A DNA stretch of 64,000 nt, taken from NCBI GenBank assembly GCA_949987565.1, contig OX465104.1, forward strand, positions 1-64,000. The letters run 5' to 3'. Within the stretch, counting starts at the first letter, position 1; each line of letters starts with the position of its first letter. Positions 14,259-26,700 of the stretch are shown here, piece by piece. A program made the position numbers and the translations under genes. The notes under the pieces are model-generated. The model saw only the letters and a program-made list of their open reading frames with translations, had not been told where the DNA came from and searched no databases. The stretch comes from Luidia sarsii (Eukaryota; Echinodermata; Asteroidea; Paxillosida; Luidiidae).

Positions 14259-14265
14259 GACGACA
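14259..14265. other. Satellite inversion junction at GACGACA microhomology
   Basis: Left of this point units run in the minus orientation (CTCCTGAGACGACA is normally followed by ACCCTCC, as near 9618). To the right they run in the plus orientation (GACGGACGACA is normally followed by GGTTTGTTTAAAGGG). The 7 bases GACGACA belong equally to both. No spacer or foreign DNA lies between the two arrays. Confidence 0.93.
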
Positions 14266-14317
14266 GGTTTGTTTAAAGGGTAGCCGACAAAGGAGTCGAC
14301 GGACGTCAGTTTTGTTT

Positions 14318-14337
14318 GGAGGGTTGCCATTGCGTTT
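14318..14337 (+). repeat. 20-bp short monomer (first example in the main array)
   Basis: From one GGAGGGTTGCC to the next is 20 bp instead of 43, with ATTGCGTTT between them. It looks like a 43-bp unit that lost 23 bp including the GTCGAC palindrome. Fourteen copies occur in the 6860-bp block 23783-30642. CATAGCG and CATTGCA variants exist, for example near 28972 and 26616. Confidence 0.88.
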
Positions 14338-14946
14338 GGAGGGTTGCCGTCGCAGGAGTCAACAGACGACAGTTTCGTTTGGAAGGCTGCCGTCGCAGGA
14401 GTCGACGGAGGGCATTTTCGTTTGGAGGGTTGCCATAGCAGGAGTCAACGGAAGGCAGTTTCGTTTAGAGGGTTGACGTCGCAGGAGTTGATGGATGACA
14501 GTTTCATTTGAAAGGTTGCCGTCACATGAGTCGACGGACGACATTTTCGTTTTGAGGGTTGCCGTCGCAGGAGAAGGCGGACGTCAGTTTTGTTTGGAAG
14601 GCTGTCGTCGCAGAAATCAACGGAAGTAAGTTTTGTTTGGAGGGTTGCCGTCGCAGGAGTCGACTGACGACAGGTTTGTTTAAAGGGTTGCCGACAAAGG
14701 AGTCGACGGACGTCAGTTTTGTTTGGATGGTTGCCATTGCGTTTGGAGGTTTGCCGTCGCAGGAGTCAACAGACGACAGTTTCGTTTGGTAGGCTGCCGT
14801 CGCAGGAGCCGACGGAGGGCATTTTCGTTTGGAGGGTTGCCGTCTCAGGAGTCAACGGAAGGCAGTTTCGTTTAGAGGGTTGACGTCGCAGGAGTCGACG
14901 GACGACAGGTTTGTTTAAAGGGTTGCCGACAAAGGAGTCGACGGAC

Positions 14947-17900
14947 GTCAGTTTTGTTTGGAAGGCTGCCGTCGCAAAAGTCAACGGAAGTAAGTTTTGT
15001 TTGGAGGGTTGCCGTCGCAGGAGTCGACGGACGACAGGTTTGTTTAAAGGGTTGCCGACAAAGGAGTCGACGGACGTCAGTTTTGTTTGGAGGGTTGCCA
15101 TTGCGTTTGGAGGGTTGCCGTCGCAGGAGTCAACAGACGACAGTTTCGTTTGGTAGGCTGCCGTCGCAGGAGTCGACGGAGGGCATTTTCGTTCGGAGGG
15201 TTGCCATAGTAGGAGTCAACGGAAGGCAGTTTCGTTTAGAGGGTTGACTTCGCAGGAGTTGATGGATGACAGTTTCATTTGGAAGGTTGCTGTCACATGA
15301 GTCGACGGACGACATTTTCATTTGGAGGGTTGCCGTCGCAGAAGTCAACGGACGACAGTTTCGTTTGGAGGGTTGCCGTCGCAGAAGTCAATGGACGACA
15401 GTTTTGTTTGGAGGGTTGCCATCGCAGGAGTCGACGGACAACAGTTTTGTTTGCAGGGTTGCCGTCGCAGAAGTCAACGGCCAACAGTTTCGTTTGGAGG
15501 GTTACCGTCGCAGGAGTTAACAGAAGGCAGTGTTGTTTGGAGGGTTGCCATCGCAGGAGTCGACAGAAGGCAGTGTCGTTTGGAGGGTTGCCTTCGCAGG
15601 AGTCGACAGAGGGCAGTTTCGTTCAGAGGGTTATCATTGCAGGAGTTGACGGACGACAGTTTCGTTTAGAGGGTGGCCGTCGCAGGAGTCGATGGACGAC
15701 AGTTTCTTTTGGAGGGTGTCCATTGCAAGAGTCAACAGATGGCAGTTTCGTTCGGAGGCTTGCCGTCGCAGGAGTCGACGGACGACAGTTTTGTTTTGAG
15801 GGTTGCTGTCGCAGGAGTCGACAAAAGGCAGTTTCGTTTGGAGGGTTGCCGTCGCAGGAGTCGACGGACGACAGGTTTGTTTAAAGGGTAGCCGACAAAG
15901 GAGTCGACGGACGTCAGTTTTGTTTGGAGGGTTGCCATTGCGTTTGGAGGGTTGCCGTCGCAGGAGTCAACAGACGACAGTTTCGTTTGGAAGGCTGCCG
16001 TCGCAGGAGTCGACGGAGGGCATTTTCGTTTGGAGGGTTATCATTGCAGAAGTTGACGGACGACAGTTTCGTTTAGAGGGTGGCCGTCGCAGGAGTCGAT
16101 GGACGACAGTTTCTTTTGGAGGGTGTCCATTGCAAGAGTCAACAGATGGCAGTTTCGTTCGGAGGCTTGCCGTCGCAGGAGTCGACGGACGGCAGTTTTG
16201 TTTTGAGGGTTGCTGTCGCAGGAGTCGACAGAAGGCAGTTTCGTTTGGAGGGTTGCCGTCGCAGGAGTCGACGGACAACAGTTTTGTTTGCAGGGTTGCC
16301 GTCGCAGAAGTCAACGGCCAACAGTTTCGTTTGGAGGGTTACCGTCCCAGGAGTTAACAGAAGGCAGTGTTGTTTGGAGGGTTGCCATCGCAGGAGTCGA
16401 CGGACAACAGTTTTGTTTGCAGGGTTGCCGTCGCAGAAGTCAACGGCCAACAGTTTCGTTTGGAGGGTTACCGTCGCAGGAGTTAACAGAAGGCAGTGTT
16501 GTTTGGAGGGTTGCCATCGCAGGAGTCGACAGAAGGCAGTGTCGTTTGGAGGGTTGCCTTCGCAGGAGTCGACAGAGGGCAGTTTCGTTCAGAGGGTTAT
16601 CATTTCAGGAGTTGACGGACGACAGTTTCGTTTAGAGGGTAGCCGTCGCAGGAGTCGATGGACGACAGTTTCTTTTTGAGGGTGTCCATTGCAAGAGTCA
16701 ACAGATGGCAGTTTCGTTCGGAGGCTTGCCGTCGCAGGAGTCGACGGACGACAGTTTTGTTTTGAGGGTTGCTGTCGCAGGAGTCGACAGAAGGCAGTTT
16801 CGTTTGGAGGGTTGCCGTCGCAGGAGTCGACGGACGACAGGTTTGTTTAAAGGGTAGCCGACAAAGGAGTCGACGGACGTCAGTTTTGTTTGGAGGGTTG
16901 CCATTGCGTTTGGAGGGTTGCCGTCGCAGGAGTCAACAGACGACAGTTTCGTTTGGGAGGCTGCCGTCGCAGGAGTCGACGGAGGGCATTTTCGTTTGGA
17001 GGGTTATCATTGCAGAAGTTGACGGACGACAGTTTCGTTTAGAGGGTAGCCGTCGCAGGAGTCGATGGACGACAGTTTCTTTTGGAGGGTGTCCATTGCA
17101 AGAGTCAACAGATGGCAGTTTCGTTCGGAGGCTTGCCGTGGCGGGAGTCGACGGACGACAGTTTTGTTTTGAGGGTTGCTGTCGCAGGAGTCGACAGAAG
17201 GCAGTTTCGTTTGGAGGGTTGCCGTCGCAGGAGTCGACGGACGACAGGTTTGTTTATAGGGTAGCCGACAAAGGAGTCGACGGACGTCAGTTTTGTTTGG
17301 AGGGTTGCCATTGCGTTTGGAGGGTTGCCGTCGCAGGAGTCAACAGACGACAGTTTCGTTTGGAAGGCTGCCGTCGCAGGAGTCGACGGAGGGCATTTTC
17401 GTTTGGAGGGTTGCCATAGCAGGAGTCAACGGAAGGCAGTTTCGTTTAGAGGGTTGACGTCGCAGGAGTTGATGGATGACAGTTTTATTTGAAAGGTTGC
17501 CGTCACATGAGTCGACGGACGACATTTTCGTTTGGAGGGTTGCCGTCGCAGGAGAAGGCGGACGTCAGTTTTGTTTGGAAGGCTGCCGTCGCAGAAATCA
17601 ACGGAAGTAAGTTTTGTTTGGAGGGTTGCCGTCGCAGGAGTCGACGGACGACAGGTTTGTTTAAAGGGTTGCCGACAAAGGAGTCGACGGACGTCAGTTT
17701 TGTTTGGATGGTTGCCATTGCGTTTGGAGGGTTGCCGTCGCAGGAGTCAACAGACGACAGTTTCGTTTGGTAGGCTGCCGTCGCAGGAGTCGACGGAGGG
17801 CATTTTCGTTTGGAGGGTTGCCGTCTCAGGAGTCAACGGAAGGCAGTTTCGTTTAGAGGGTTGACGTCGCAGGAGTCGACGGACGACAGGTTTGTTTAAA

Positions 17901-20482
17901 GGGTTGACGACAAAGGAGTCGACGGACGTCAGTTTTGTTTGGAGGGTTGCCATTGCGTTTGGAGGGTTGCCGTCGCAGGAGTCAACAGACGACAGTTTCG
18001 TTTGGAAGTCTGCCGTCGCAGGAGTCGACGGAGGGCATTTTCGTTTGGAGGGTTGCCATAGCAGGAGTCAACGGAAGGCAGTTTCGTTCAGAGGGTTGAC
18101 GTCGCAGGAGTTGATGGATGACAGTTTCATTTGGAAGGTTGCCGTCACATGAGTCGACGGACGACATTTTCGTTTGGAGGGTTGCCGTCGCAGGAGAAGG
18201 CGGACGTCAGTTTTGTTTGGAAGGCTGCCGTCGCAAAAGTCAACGGAAGTAAGTTTTGTTTGGAGGGTTGCTGTCGCAGGAGTCGACGGACGACAGGTTT
18301 GTTTAAAGGGTTGCCGACAAAGGAGTCGACGGACGTCAGTTTTGTTTGGAGGGTTGCCATAGCGTTTGGAGGGTTGCCGTCGCAGGAGTCAACAGACGAC
18401 AGTTTCGTTTGGTAGGCTACCGTCGCAGGAGTCGACGGAGGGCATTTTCGTTTGGAGGGTTGCCATAGTAGGAGTCAACGGAAGGCAGTTTCGTTTAGAG
18501 GGTTGACTTCGCAGGAGTTGATGGATGACAGTTTCATTTGGAAGGTTGCTGTCACATGAGTCGACGGACGACATTTTCATTTGGAGGGTTGCCGTCGCAG
18601 AAGTCAACGGACGACAGTTTCGTTTGGAGGGTTGCCGTCGCAGAAGTCAATGGACGACAGTTTTGTTTGGAGGGTTGCCATCGCAGGAGTCGACGGACAA
18701 CAGTTTTGTTTGCAGGGTTGCCGTCGCAGAAGTCAACGGCCAACAGTTTCGTTTGGAGGGTTACCGTCGCAGGAGTTAACAGAAGGCAGTGTTGTTTGGA
18801 GGGTTGCCATCGCAGGAGTCGACAGAAGGCAGTGTCGTTTGGAGGGTTGCCTTCGCAGGAGTCGACAGAGGGCAGTTTCGTTCAGAGGGTTATCATTGCA
18901 GGAGTTGACGGACGACAGTTTCGTTTAGAGGGTGGCCGTCGCAGGAGTCGATGGACGACAGTTTCTTTTGGAGGGTGTCCATTGCAAGAGTCAACAGATG
19001 GCAGTTTCGTTCGGAGGCTTGCCGTCGCAGGAGTCGACGGACGACAGTTTTGTTTTGAGGGTTGCTGTCGCAGGAGTCGACAGAAGGCAGTTTCGTTTGG
19101 AGGGTTGCCGTCGCAGGAGTCGACGGACGACAGGTTTGTTTAAAGGGTAGCCGACAAAGGAGTCGACGGACGTCAGTTTTGTTTGGAGGGTTGCCATTGC
19201 GTTTGGAGGGTTGCCGTCGCAGGAGTCAACAGACGACAGTTTCGTTTGGAAGGCTGCCGTCGCAGGAGTCGACGGAGGGCATTTTCGTTTGGAGGGTTAT
19301 CATTGCAGAAGTTGACGGACGACAGTTTCGTTTAGAGGGTGGCCGTCGCAGGAGTCGATGGACGACAGTTTCTTTTGGAGGGTGTCCATTGCAAGAGTCA
19401 ACAGATGGCAGTTTCGTTCGGAGGCTTGCCGTCGCAGGAGTCGACGGACGGCAGTTTTGTTTTGAGGGTTGCTGTCGCAGGAGTCGACAGAAGGCAGTTT
19501 CGTTTGGAGGGTTGCCGTCGCAGGAGTCGACGGACAACAGTTTTGTTTGCAGGGTTGCCGTCGCAGAAGTCAACGGCCAACAGTTTCGTTTGGAGGGTTA
19601 CCGTCCCAGGAGTTAACAGAAGGCAGTGTTGTTTGGAGGGTTGCCATCGCAGGAGTCGACGGACAACAGTTTTGTTTGCAGGGTTGCCGTCGCAGAAGTC
19701 AACGGCCAACAGTTTCGTTTGGAGGGTTACCGTCGCAGGAGTTAACAGAAGGCAGTGTTGTTTGGAGGGTTGCCATCGCAGGAGTCGACAGAAGGCAGTG
19801 TCGTTTGGAGGGTTGCCTTCGCAGGAGTCGACAGAGGGCAGTTTCGTTCAGAGGGTTATCATTGCAGGAGTTGACGGACGACAGTTTCGTTTAGAGGGTA
19901 GCCGTCGCAGGAGTCGATGGACGACAGTTTCTTTTTGAGGGTGTCCATTGCAAGAGTCAACAGATGGCAGTTTCGTTCGGAGGCTTGCCGTCGCAGGAGT
20001 CGACGGACGACAGTTTTGTTTTGAGGGTTGCTGTCGCAGGAGTCGACAGAAGGCAGTTTCGTTTGGAGGGTTGCCGTCGCAGGAGTCGACGGACGACAGG
20101 TTTGTTTAAAGGGTAGCCGACAAAGGAGTCGACGGACGTCAGTTTTGTTTGGAGGGTTGCCATTGCGTTTGGAGGGTTGCCGTCGCAGGAGTCAACAGAC
20201 GACAGTTTCGTTTGGGAGGCTGCCGTCGCAGGAGTCGACGGAGGGCATTTTCGTTTGGAGGGTTATCATTGCAGAAGTTGACGGACGACAGTTTCGTTTA
20301 GAGGGTAGCCGTCGCAGGAGTCGATGGACGACAGTTTCTTTTGGAGGGTGTCCATTGCAAGAGTCAACAGATGGCAGTTTCGTTCGGAGGCTTGCCGTGG
20401 CGGGAGTCGACGGACGACAGTTTTGTTTTGAGGGTTGCTGTCGCAGGAGTCGACAGAAGGCAGTTTCGTTTGGAGGGTTGCC
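14947..20482 (+). repeat. 3,259-bp tandem block, one full and one partial copy
   Basis: Sequence from about 14947 to 18205 recurs from about 18206 to 20482 at a constant offset of 3,259 bp, which is 73x43 plus 6x20. Both include the CATGAGTCGACGG, GGCCAACAG and CCGTCCCAGG variants. Copy 2 breaks off near 20482, where the sequence jumps back to the equivalent of about 18057 (offset 2,425 = 55x43+3x20). This is the expected mark of unequal exchange between misaligned units. Confidence 0.82.
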
Positions 20483-20737
20483 ATAGCAGGAGTCAACGGA
20501 AGGCAGTTTCGTTCAGAGGGTTGACGTCGCAGGAGTTGATGGATGACAGTTTCATTTGGAAGGTTGCCGTCACATGAGTCGACGGACGACATTTTCGTTT
20601 GGAGGGTTGCCGTCGCAGGAGAAGGCGGACGTCAGTTTTGTTTGGAAGGCTGCCGTCGCAAAAGTCAACGGAAGTAAGTTTTGTTTGGAGGGTTGCTGTC
20701 GCAGGAGTCGACGGACGACAGGTTTGTTTAAAGGGTT

Positions 20738-23247
20738 GCCGACAAAGGAGTCGACGGACGTCAGTTTTGTTTGGAGGGTTGCCATAGCGTTTGGAGGGTT
20801 GCCGTCGCAGGAGTCAACAGACGACAGTTTCGTTTGGTAGGCTACCGTCGCAGGAGTCGACGGAGGGCATTTTCGTTTGGAGGGTTGCCATAGTAGGAGT
20901 CAACGGAAGGCAGTTTCGTTTAGAGGGTTGACTTCGCAGGAGTTGATGGATGACAGTTTCATTTGGAAGGTTGCTGTCACATGAGTCGACGGACGACATT
21001 TTCATTTGGAGGGTTGCCGTCGCAGAAGTCAACGGACGACAGTTTCGTTTGGAGGGTTGCCGTCGCAGAAGTCAATGGACGACAGTTTTGTTTGGAGGGT
21101 TGCCATCGCAGGAGTCGACGGACAACAGTTTTGTTTGCAGGGTTGCCGTCGCAGAAGTCAACGGCCAACAGTTTCGTTTGGAGGGTTACCGTCGCAGGAG
21201 TTAACAGAAGGCAGTGTTGTTTGGAGGGTTGCCATCGCAGGAGTCGACAGAAGGCAGTGTCGTTTGGAGGGTTGCCTTCGCAGGAGTCGACAGAGGGCAG
21301 TTTCGTTCAGAGGGTTATCATTGCAGGAGTTGACGGACGACAGTTTCGTTTAGAGGGTAGCCGTCGCAGGAGTCGATGGACGACAGTTTCTTTTTGAGGG
21401 TGTCCATTGCAAGAGTCAACAGATGGCAGTTTCGTTCGGAGGCTTGCCGTCGCAGGAGTCGACGGACGACAGTTTTGTTTTGAGTGTTGCTGTCGCAGGA
21501 GTCGACAGAAGGCAGTTTCGTTTGGAGGGTTGCCGTCGCAGGAGTCGACGGACGACAGGTTTGTTTAAAGGGTTGCCGACAAAGGAGTCGACGGACGTCA
21601 GTTTTGTTTGGAGGGTTGCCATTGCGTTTGGAGGGTTGCCGTCCCAGGAGTCAACAGACGACAGTTTCGTTTGGAAGGCTGCCGTCGCAGGAGTCGACGG
21701 AGGGCATTTTCGTTTGGAGGGTTATCATTGCAGAAGTTGACGGACGACAGTTTCGTTTAGAGGGTGGCCGTCGCAGGAGTCGATGGACGACAGTTTCTTT
21801 TGGAGGGTGTCCATTGCAAGAGTCAACAGATGGCAGTTTCGTTCGGAGGCTTGCCGTCGCAGGAGTCGACGGACGACAGTTTTGTTTTGAGGGTTGCTGT
21901 CGCAGGAGTCGACAGAGGGCAGTTTCGTTCAGAGGGTTATCATTGCAGGAGTCGATGGACGACAGTTTCGTTTAGAGGGTGTCCATTGCAAGAGTCAACA
22001 GATGGCAGTTTCGTTCGGAGGCTTGCCGTCGCAGGAGTCGACGGACGACAGTTTTGTTTTGAGGGTTGCCGACAAAGGAGTCGACGGACGTCAGTTTTGT
22101 TTGGAGGGTTGCCATTGCGTTTGGAGGGTTGCCGTCGCAGGAGTCAACAGACGACAGTTTCGTTTGGTAGGCTACCGTCGCAGGAGTCGACGGAGGGCAT
22201 TTTCGTTTGGAGGGTTGCCATAGTAGGAGTCAACGGAAGGCAGTTTCGTTTAGAGGGTTGACTTCGCAGGAGTTGATGGATGACAGTTTCATTTGGAAGG
22301 TTGCTGTCACATGAGTCGACGGACGACATTTTCATTTGGAGGGTTGCCGTCGCAGAAGTCAACGGACGACAGTTTCGTTTGGAGGGTTGCCGTCGCAGAA
22401 GTCAATGGACGACAGTTTTGTTTGGAGGGTTGCCATCGCAGGAGTCGACGGACAACAGTTTTGTTTGCAGGGTTGCCGTCGCAGAAGTCAACGGCCAACA
22501 GTTTCGTTTGGAGGGTTACCGTCGCAGGAGTTAACAGAAGGCAGTGTTGTTTGGAGGGTTGCCATCGCAGGAGTCGACAGAAGGCAGTGTCGTTTGGAGG
22601 GTTGCCTTCGCAGGAGTCGACAGAGGGCAGTTTCGTCCAGAGGGTTATCATTGCAGGAGTTGACGGACGACAGTTTCGTTTAGAGGGTAGCCGTCGCAGG
22701 AGTCGATGGACGACAGTTTCTTTTTGAGGGTGTCCATTGCAAGAGTCAACAGATGGCAGTTTCGTTCGGAGGCTTGCCGTCGCAGGAGTCGACGGACGAC
22801 AGTTTTGTTTTGAGGGTTGCTGTCGCAGGAGTCGACAGAAGGCAGTTTCGTTTGGAGGGTTGCCGTCGCAGGAGTCGACGGACGACAGGTTTGTTTAAAG
22901 GGTTGCCGACAAAGGAGTCGACGGACGTCAGTTTTGTTTGGAGGGTTGCCATTGCGTTTGGAGGGTTGCCGTCGCAGGAGTCAACAGACGACAGTTTCGT
23001 TTGGAAGGCTGCCGTCGCAGGAGTCGACGGAGGGCATTTTCGTTTGGAGGGTTATCATTGCAGAAGTTGACGGACGACAGTTTCGTTTAGAGGGTGGCCG
23101 TCGCAGGAGTCGATGGACGACAGTTTCTTTTGGAGGGTGTCCATTGCAAGAGTCAACAGATGGCAGTTTCGTTCGGAGGCTTGCCGTCGCAGGAGTCGAC
23201 GGACGACAGTTTTGTTTTGAGGGTTGCTGTCGCAGGAGTCGACAGAA
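20738..23247 (+). repeat. 1,330-bp offset duplication (30x43+2x20), first instance
   Basis: Sequence from about 20738 to 21917 recurs from about 22068 to 23247, offset 1,330 bp. The offset is 30 full units plus two short units, and the two short units are visible near 21618 and 22115. The same duplication appears near 36.0/37.3 kb and 50.7/52.0 kb but is absent from the blocks starting at 23783 and 38831. Presence or absence of this insert accounts for the two longer higher-order repeat lengths. Confidence 0.85.
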
Positions 23248-23782
23248 GGCAGTTTCGTTTGGAGGGTTGCCGTCGCAGGAGTCGACGGACAACAGTTTTG
23301 TTTGCAGGGTTGCCGTCGCAGAAGTCAACGGCCAACAGTTTCGTTTGGAGGGTTACCGTCGCAGGAGTTAACAGAAGGCAGTGTTGTTTGGAGGGTTGCC
23401 ATCGCAGGAGTCGACGGACAACAGTTTTGTTTGCAGGGTTGCCGTCGCAGAAGTCAACGGCCAACAGTTTCGTTTGGAGGGTTACCGTCGCAGGAGTTAA
23501 CAGAAGGCAGTGTTGTTTGGAGGGTTGCCATCGCAGGAGTCGACAGAAGGCAGTGTCGTTTGGAGGGTTGCCTTCGCAGGAGTCGACAGAGGGCAGTTTC
23601 GTTCAGAGGGTTATCATTGCAGGAGTTGACGGACGACAGTTTCGTTTAGAGGGTAGCCGTCGCAGGAGTCGATGGACGACAGTTTCTTTTTGAGGGTGTC
23701 CATTGCAAGAGTCAACAGATGGCAGTTTCGTTCGGAGGCTTGCCGTCGCAGGAGTCGACGGACGACAGTTTTGTTTTGAGGG

Positions 23783-26700
23783 TTGCTGTCGCAGGAGTCG
23801 ACAGAAGGCAGTTTCGTTTGGAGGGTTGCCGTCGCAGGAGTCGACGGACGACAGGTTTGTTTAAAGGGTAGCCGACAAAGGAGTCGACGGACGTCAGTTT
23901 TGTTTGGAGGGTTGCCATTGCGTTTGGAGGGTTGCCGTCGCAGGAGTCAACAGACGACAGTTTCGTTTGGGAGGCTGCCGTCGCAGGAGTCGACGGAGGG
24001 CATTTTCGTTTGGAGGGTTATCATTGCAGAAGTTGACGGACGACAGTTTCGTTTAGAGGGTAGCCTTCGCAGGAGTCGATGGACGACAGTTTCTTTTGGA
24101 GGGTGTCCATTGCAAGAGTCAACAGATGGCAGTTTCGTTCGGAGGCTTGCCGTGGCGGGAGTCGACGGACGACAGTTTTGTTTTGAGGGTTGCTGTCGCA
24201 GGAGTCGACAAAAGGCAGTTTCGTTTGGAGGGTTGCCGTCGCAGGAGTCGACGGACGACAGGTTTGTTTATAGGGTAGACGACAAAGGAGTCGACGGACG
24301 TCAGTTTTGTTTGGAGGGTTGCCATTGCGTTTGGAGGGTTGCCGTCGCAGGAGTCAACAGACGACAGTTTCGTTTGGAAGGCTGCCGTCGCAGGAGTCGA
24401 CGGAGGGCATTTTCGTTTGGAGGGTTGCCATAGCAGGAGTCAACGGAAGGCAGTTTCGTTTAGAGGGTTGACGTCGCAGGAGTTGATAGATGGCAGTTTC
24501 ATTTGAAAGGTTGCCGTCACATGAGTCGACGGACGACATTTTCGTTTGGAGGGTTGCCGTCGCAGGAGAAGGCGGACGTCAGTTTTGTTTGGAAGGCTGC
24601 CGTCGCAGAAATCAACGGAAGTAAGTTTTGTTTGGAGGGTTGCCGTCGCAGGAGTCGACGGACGACAGGTTTGTTTAAAGGGTTGCCGACAAAGGAGTCG
24701 ACGGACGTCAGTTTTGTTTGGATGGTTGCCATTGCGTTTGGAGGGTTGCCGTCGCAGGAGTCAACATACGACAGTTTCGTTTGGTAGGCTGCCGTCGCAG
24801 GAGTCGACGGAGGGCATTTTCGTTTGGAGGGTTGCCGTCTCAGGAGTCAACGGAAGGCAGTTTCGTTTAGAGGGTTGACGTCGCAGGAGTCGACGGACGA
24901 CAGGTTTGTTTAAAGGGTTGACGACAAAGGAGTCGACGGACGTCAGTTTTGTTTGGAGGGTTGCCATTGCGTTTGGAGGGTTGCCGTCGCAGGAGTCAAC
25001 AGACGACAGTTTCGTTTGGAAGTCTGCCGTCGCAGGAGTCGACGGAGGGCATTTTCGTTTGGAGGGTTGCCATAGCAGGAGTCAACGGAAGGCAGTTTCG
25101 TTCAGAGGGTTGACGTCACAGGAGTTGATGGATGACAGTTTCATTTGGAAGGTTGCCATCACATGAGTCGACGGACGACATTTTCGTTTGGAGGGTTGCC
25201 GTCGCAGGAGAAGGCGGACGTCAGTTTTGTTTCGAAGGTTGCCGTCGCAGAAGTCAACGGAAGTAAGTTTTGTTTGGAGGGTTGTCGTCGCAGGAGTCGA
25301 TGGACGACAGTTTCTTTTGGAGTGTGTCCGTTGCAAGAGTAAACAGAAGGCAGTTTCGTTTGGAGGGTTGCCGTCGCAGGAGTCGACGGACGACAGGTTT
25401 GTTTAAAGGGTTGCCGGCAAAGGAGTCGACGGACGTCAGTTTTGTTTGGAGGGTTGCCATTGCGTTTGGAGGGTTGCCGTCGCAGGAGTCAACAGACGAC
25501 AGTTTCGTTTGGAAGGCTGCCGTCGCAAGAGTCGACAGAGGGCATTTTCGTTTGGAGGGTTGCCATAGCAGGAGTCAACGGAAGGCAGTTTCGTTTAGAG
25601 GGCTGACGTCGCAGGAGTTGATGGATGACAGTTTCATTTGGAAGGTTGCCGTCACATGAGTCGACGGAGGACATTTTCGTTTGAAGGGTTGCCGTCGCAG
25701 GAGAAGGCGGACGTCAGTTTTGTTTGGAAGGCTGCCGTCGCAGAAATCAACGGAAGTAAGTTTTGTTTGGAGGGTTGCCGTCGCAGGAGTCGACGGACGA
25801 CAGGTTTGTTTAAAGGGTTGCCAACAAAGGAGTCGACGGACGTCAGTTTTGTTTTGGAGGGTTGCCATTGCGTTTGGAGGGTTGCCGTCGCAGGAGTCAA
25901 CAGACGACAGTTTCGTTTGGTAGGCTGCCGTCGCAGGAGTCGACGGAGGGCATTTTCGTTTGGAGGGTTGCCATATCAGGAGTCAACGGAAGGCAGTTTC
26001 GTTTAGAGGGTTGACGTCGCAGGAGTTGATGGATGACATTTTCGTTTGGAGGGTTGCCGTCGCAGGAGAAGGCGGACGTCAGTTTTTTTTGGAAGGTTGC
26101 CGTCGCAGAAGTCAACGGAAGTAAGTTTTGTTTGGAGGGTTGACGTCGCAGGAGTCGACGGACGACAGTTTCGTTTGGAGGGTTGCCGTCGCAGAAGTCA
26201 ATGGACGACAGTTTTGTTTGGAGGGTTGCCATCGCAGGAGTCGACGGACAACAGTTTTGTTTGCAGGGTTGCCGTCGCAGGAGTTAACAGAAGGCAGTGT
26301 TGTTTGGAGGGTTGCCATCGCAGGAGTCGACAGAAGGCAGTTTCGTTTGGAGGGTTGACGTCGCAGGAGTTGACAGAAGGCAAATTCGTTTGGAGGGTTG
26401 CCTTCGCAGGAGTCGACAGAGGGCAGTTTCGTTCAGAGGGTTATCATTGCAGGAGTCGATGGACGACAGTTTCGTTTAGAGGGTGTCCATTGCAAGAGTC
26501 AACAGATGGCAGTTTCGTTCGGAGGCTTGCCGTCGCAGGAGTCGACGGACGACAGTTTTGTTTTGAGGGTTGCCGACAAAGGAGTCGACGGACGTCAGTT
26601 TTGTTTGGAGGGTTGCCATTGCATTTGGAGGGTTGCCGTCGCAGGAGTCAACAGACGACAGTTTCGTTTGGAAGGCTGCCGTCGCAGGAGTCGACGGAGG

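Larger units (their letters stand above)
6747..14265 (-). repeat. Distal subtelomeric 43-bp satellite array, inverted orientation
   Basis: About 7.5 kb of tandem units of 43 bp, read here on the minus strand relative to the main array. On the + strand each unit carries AACCCT, then CCAAACGAAACTG, a GTCGTC-like stretch, the GTCGAC palindrome, and CTCCTGCGACGGC. A 20-bp short form, recognised by CGCAATGG between two ACCCTCCAAA motifs, is interspersed, for example near 6914-6935, 12173 and 12582. Single-base variants are mostly C-to-T or G-to-A at CpG sites. Open frames on both strands are short, overlapping and periodic, so I annotate no genes here. Confidence 0.97.

Noticed and set aside
14259..14265. 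The whole satellite as one large perfect palindrome around the inversion point
   Set aside because: Variant order on the two sides differs near the joint. Shared rare variants lie at unequal distances (about 5 kb to the left and 43 kb to the right).
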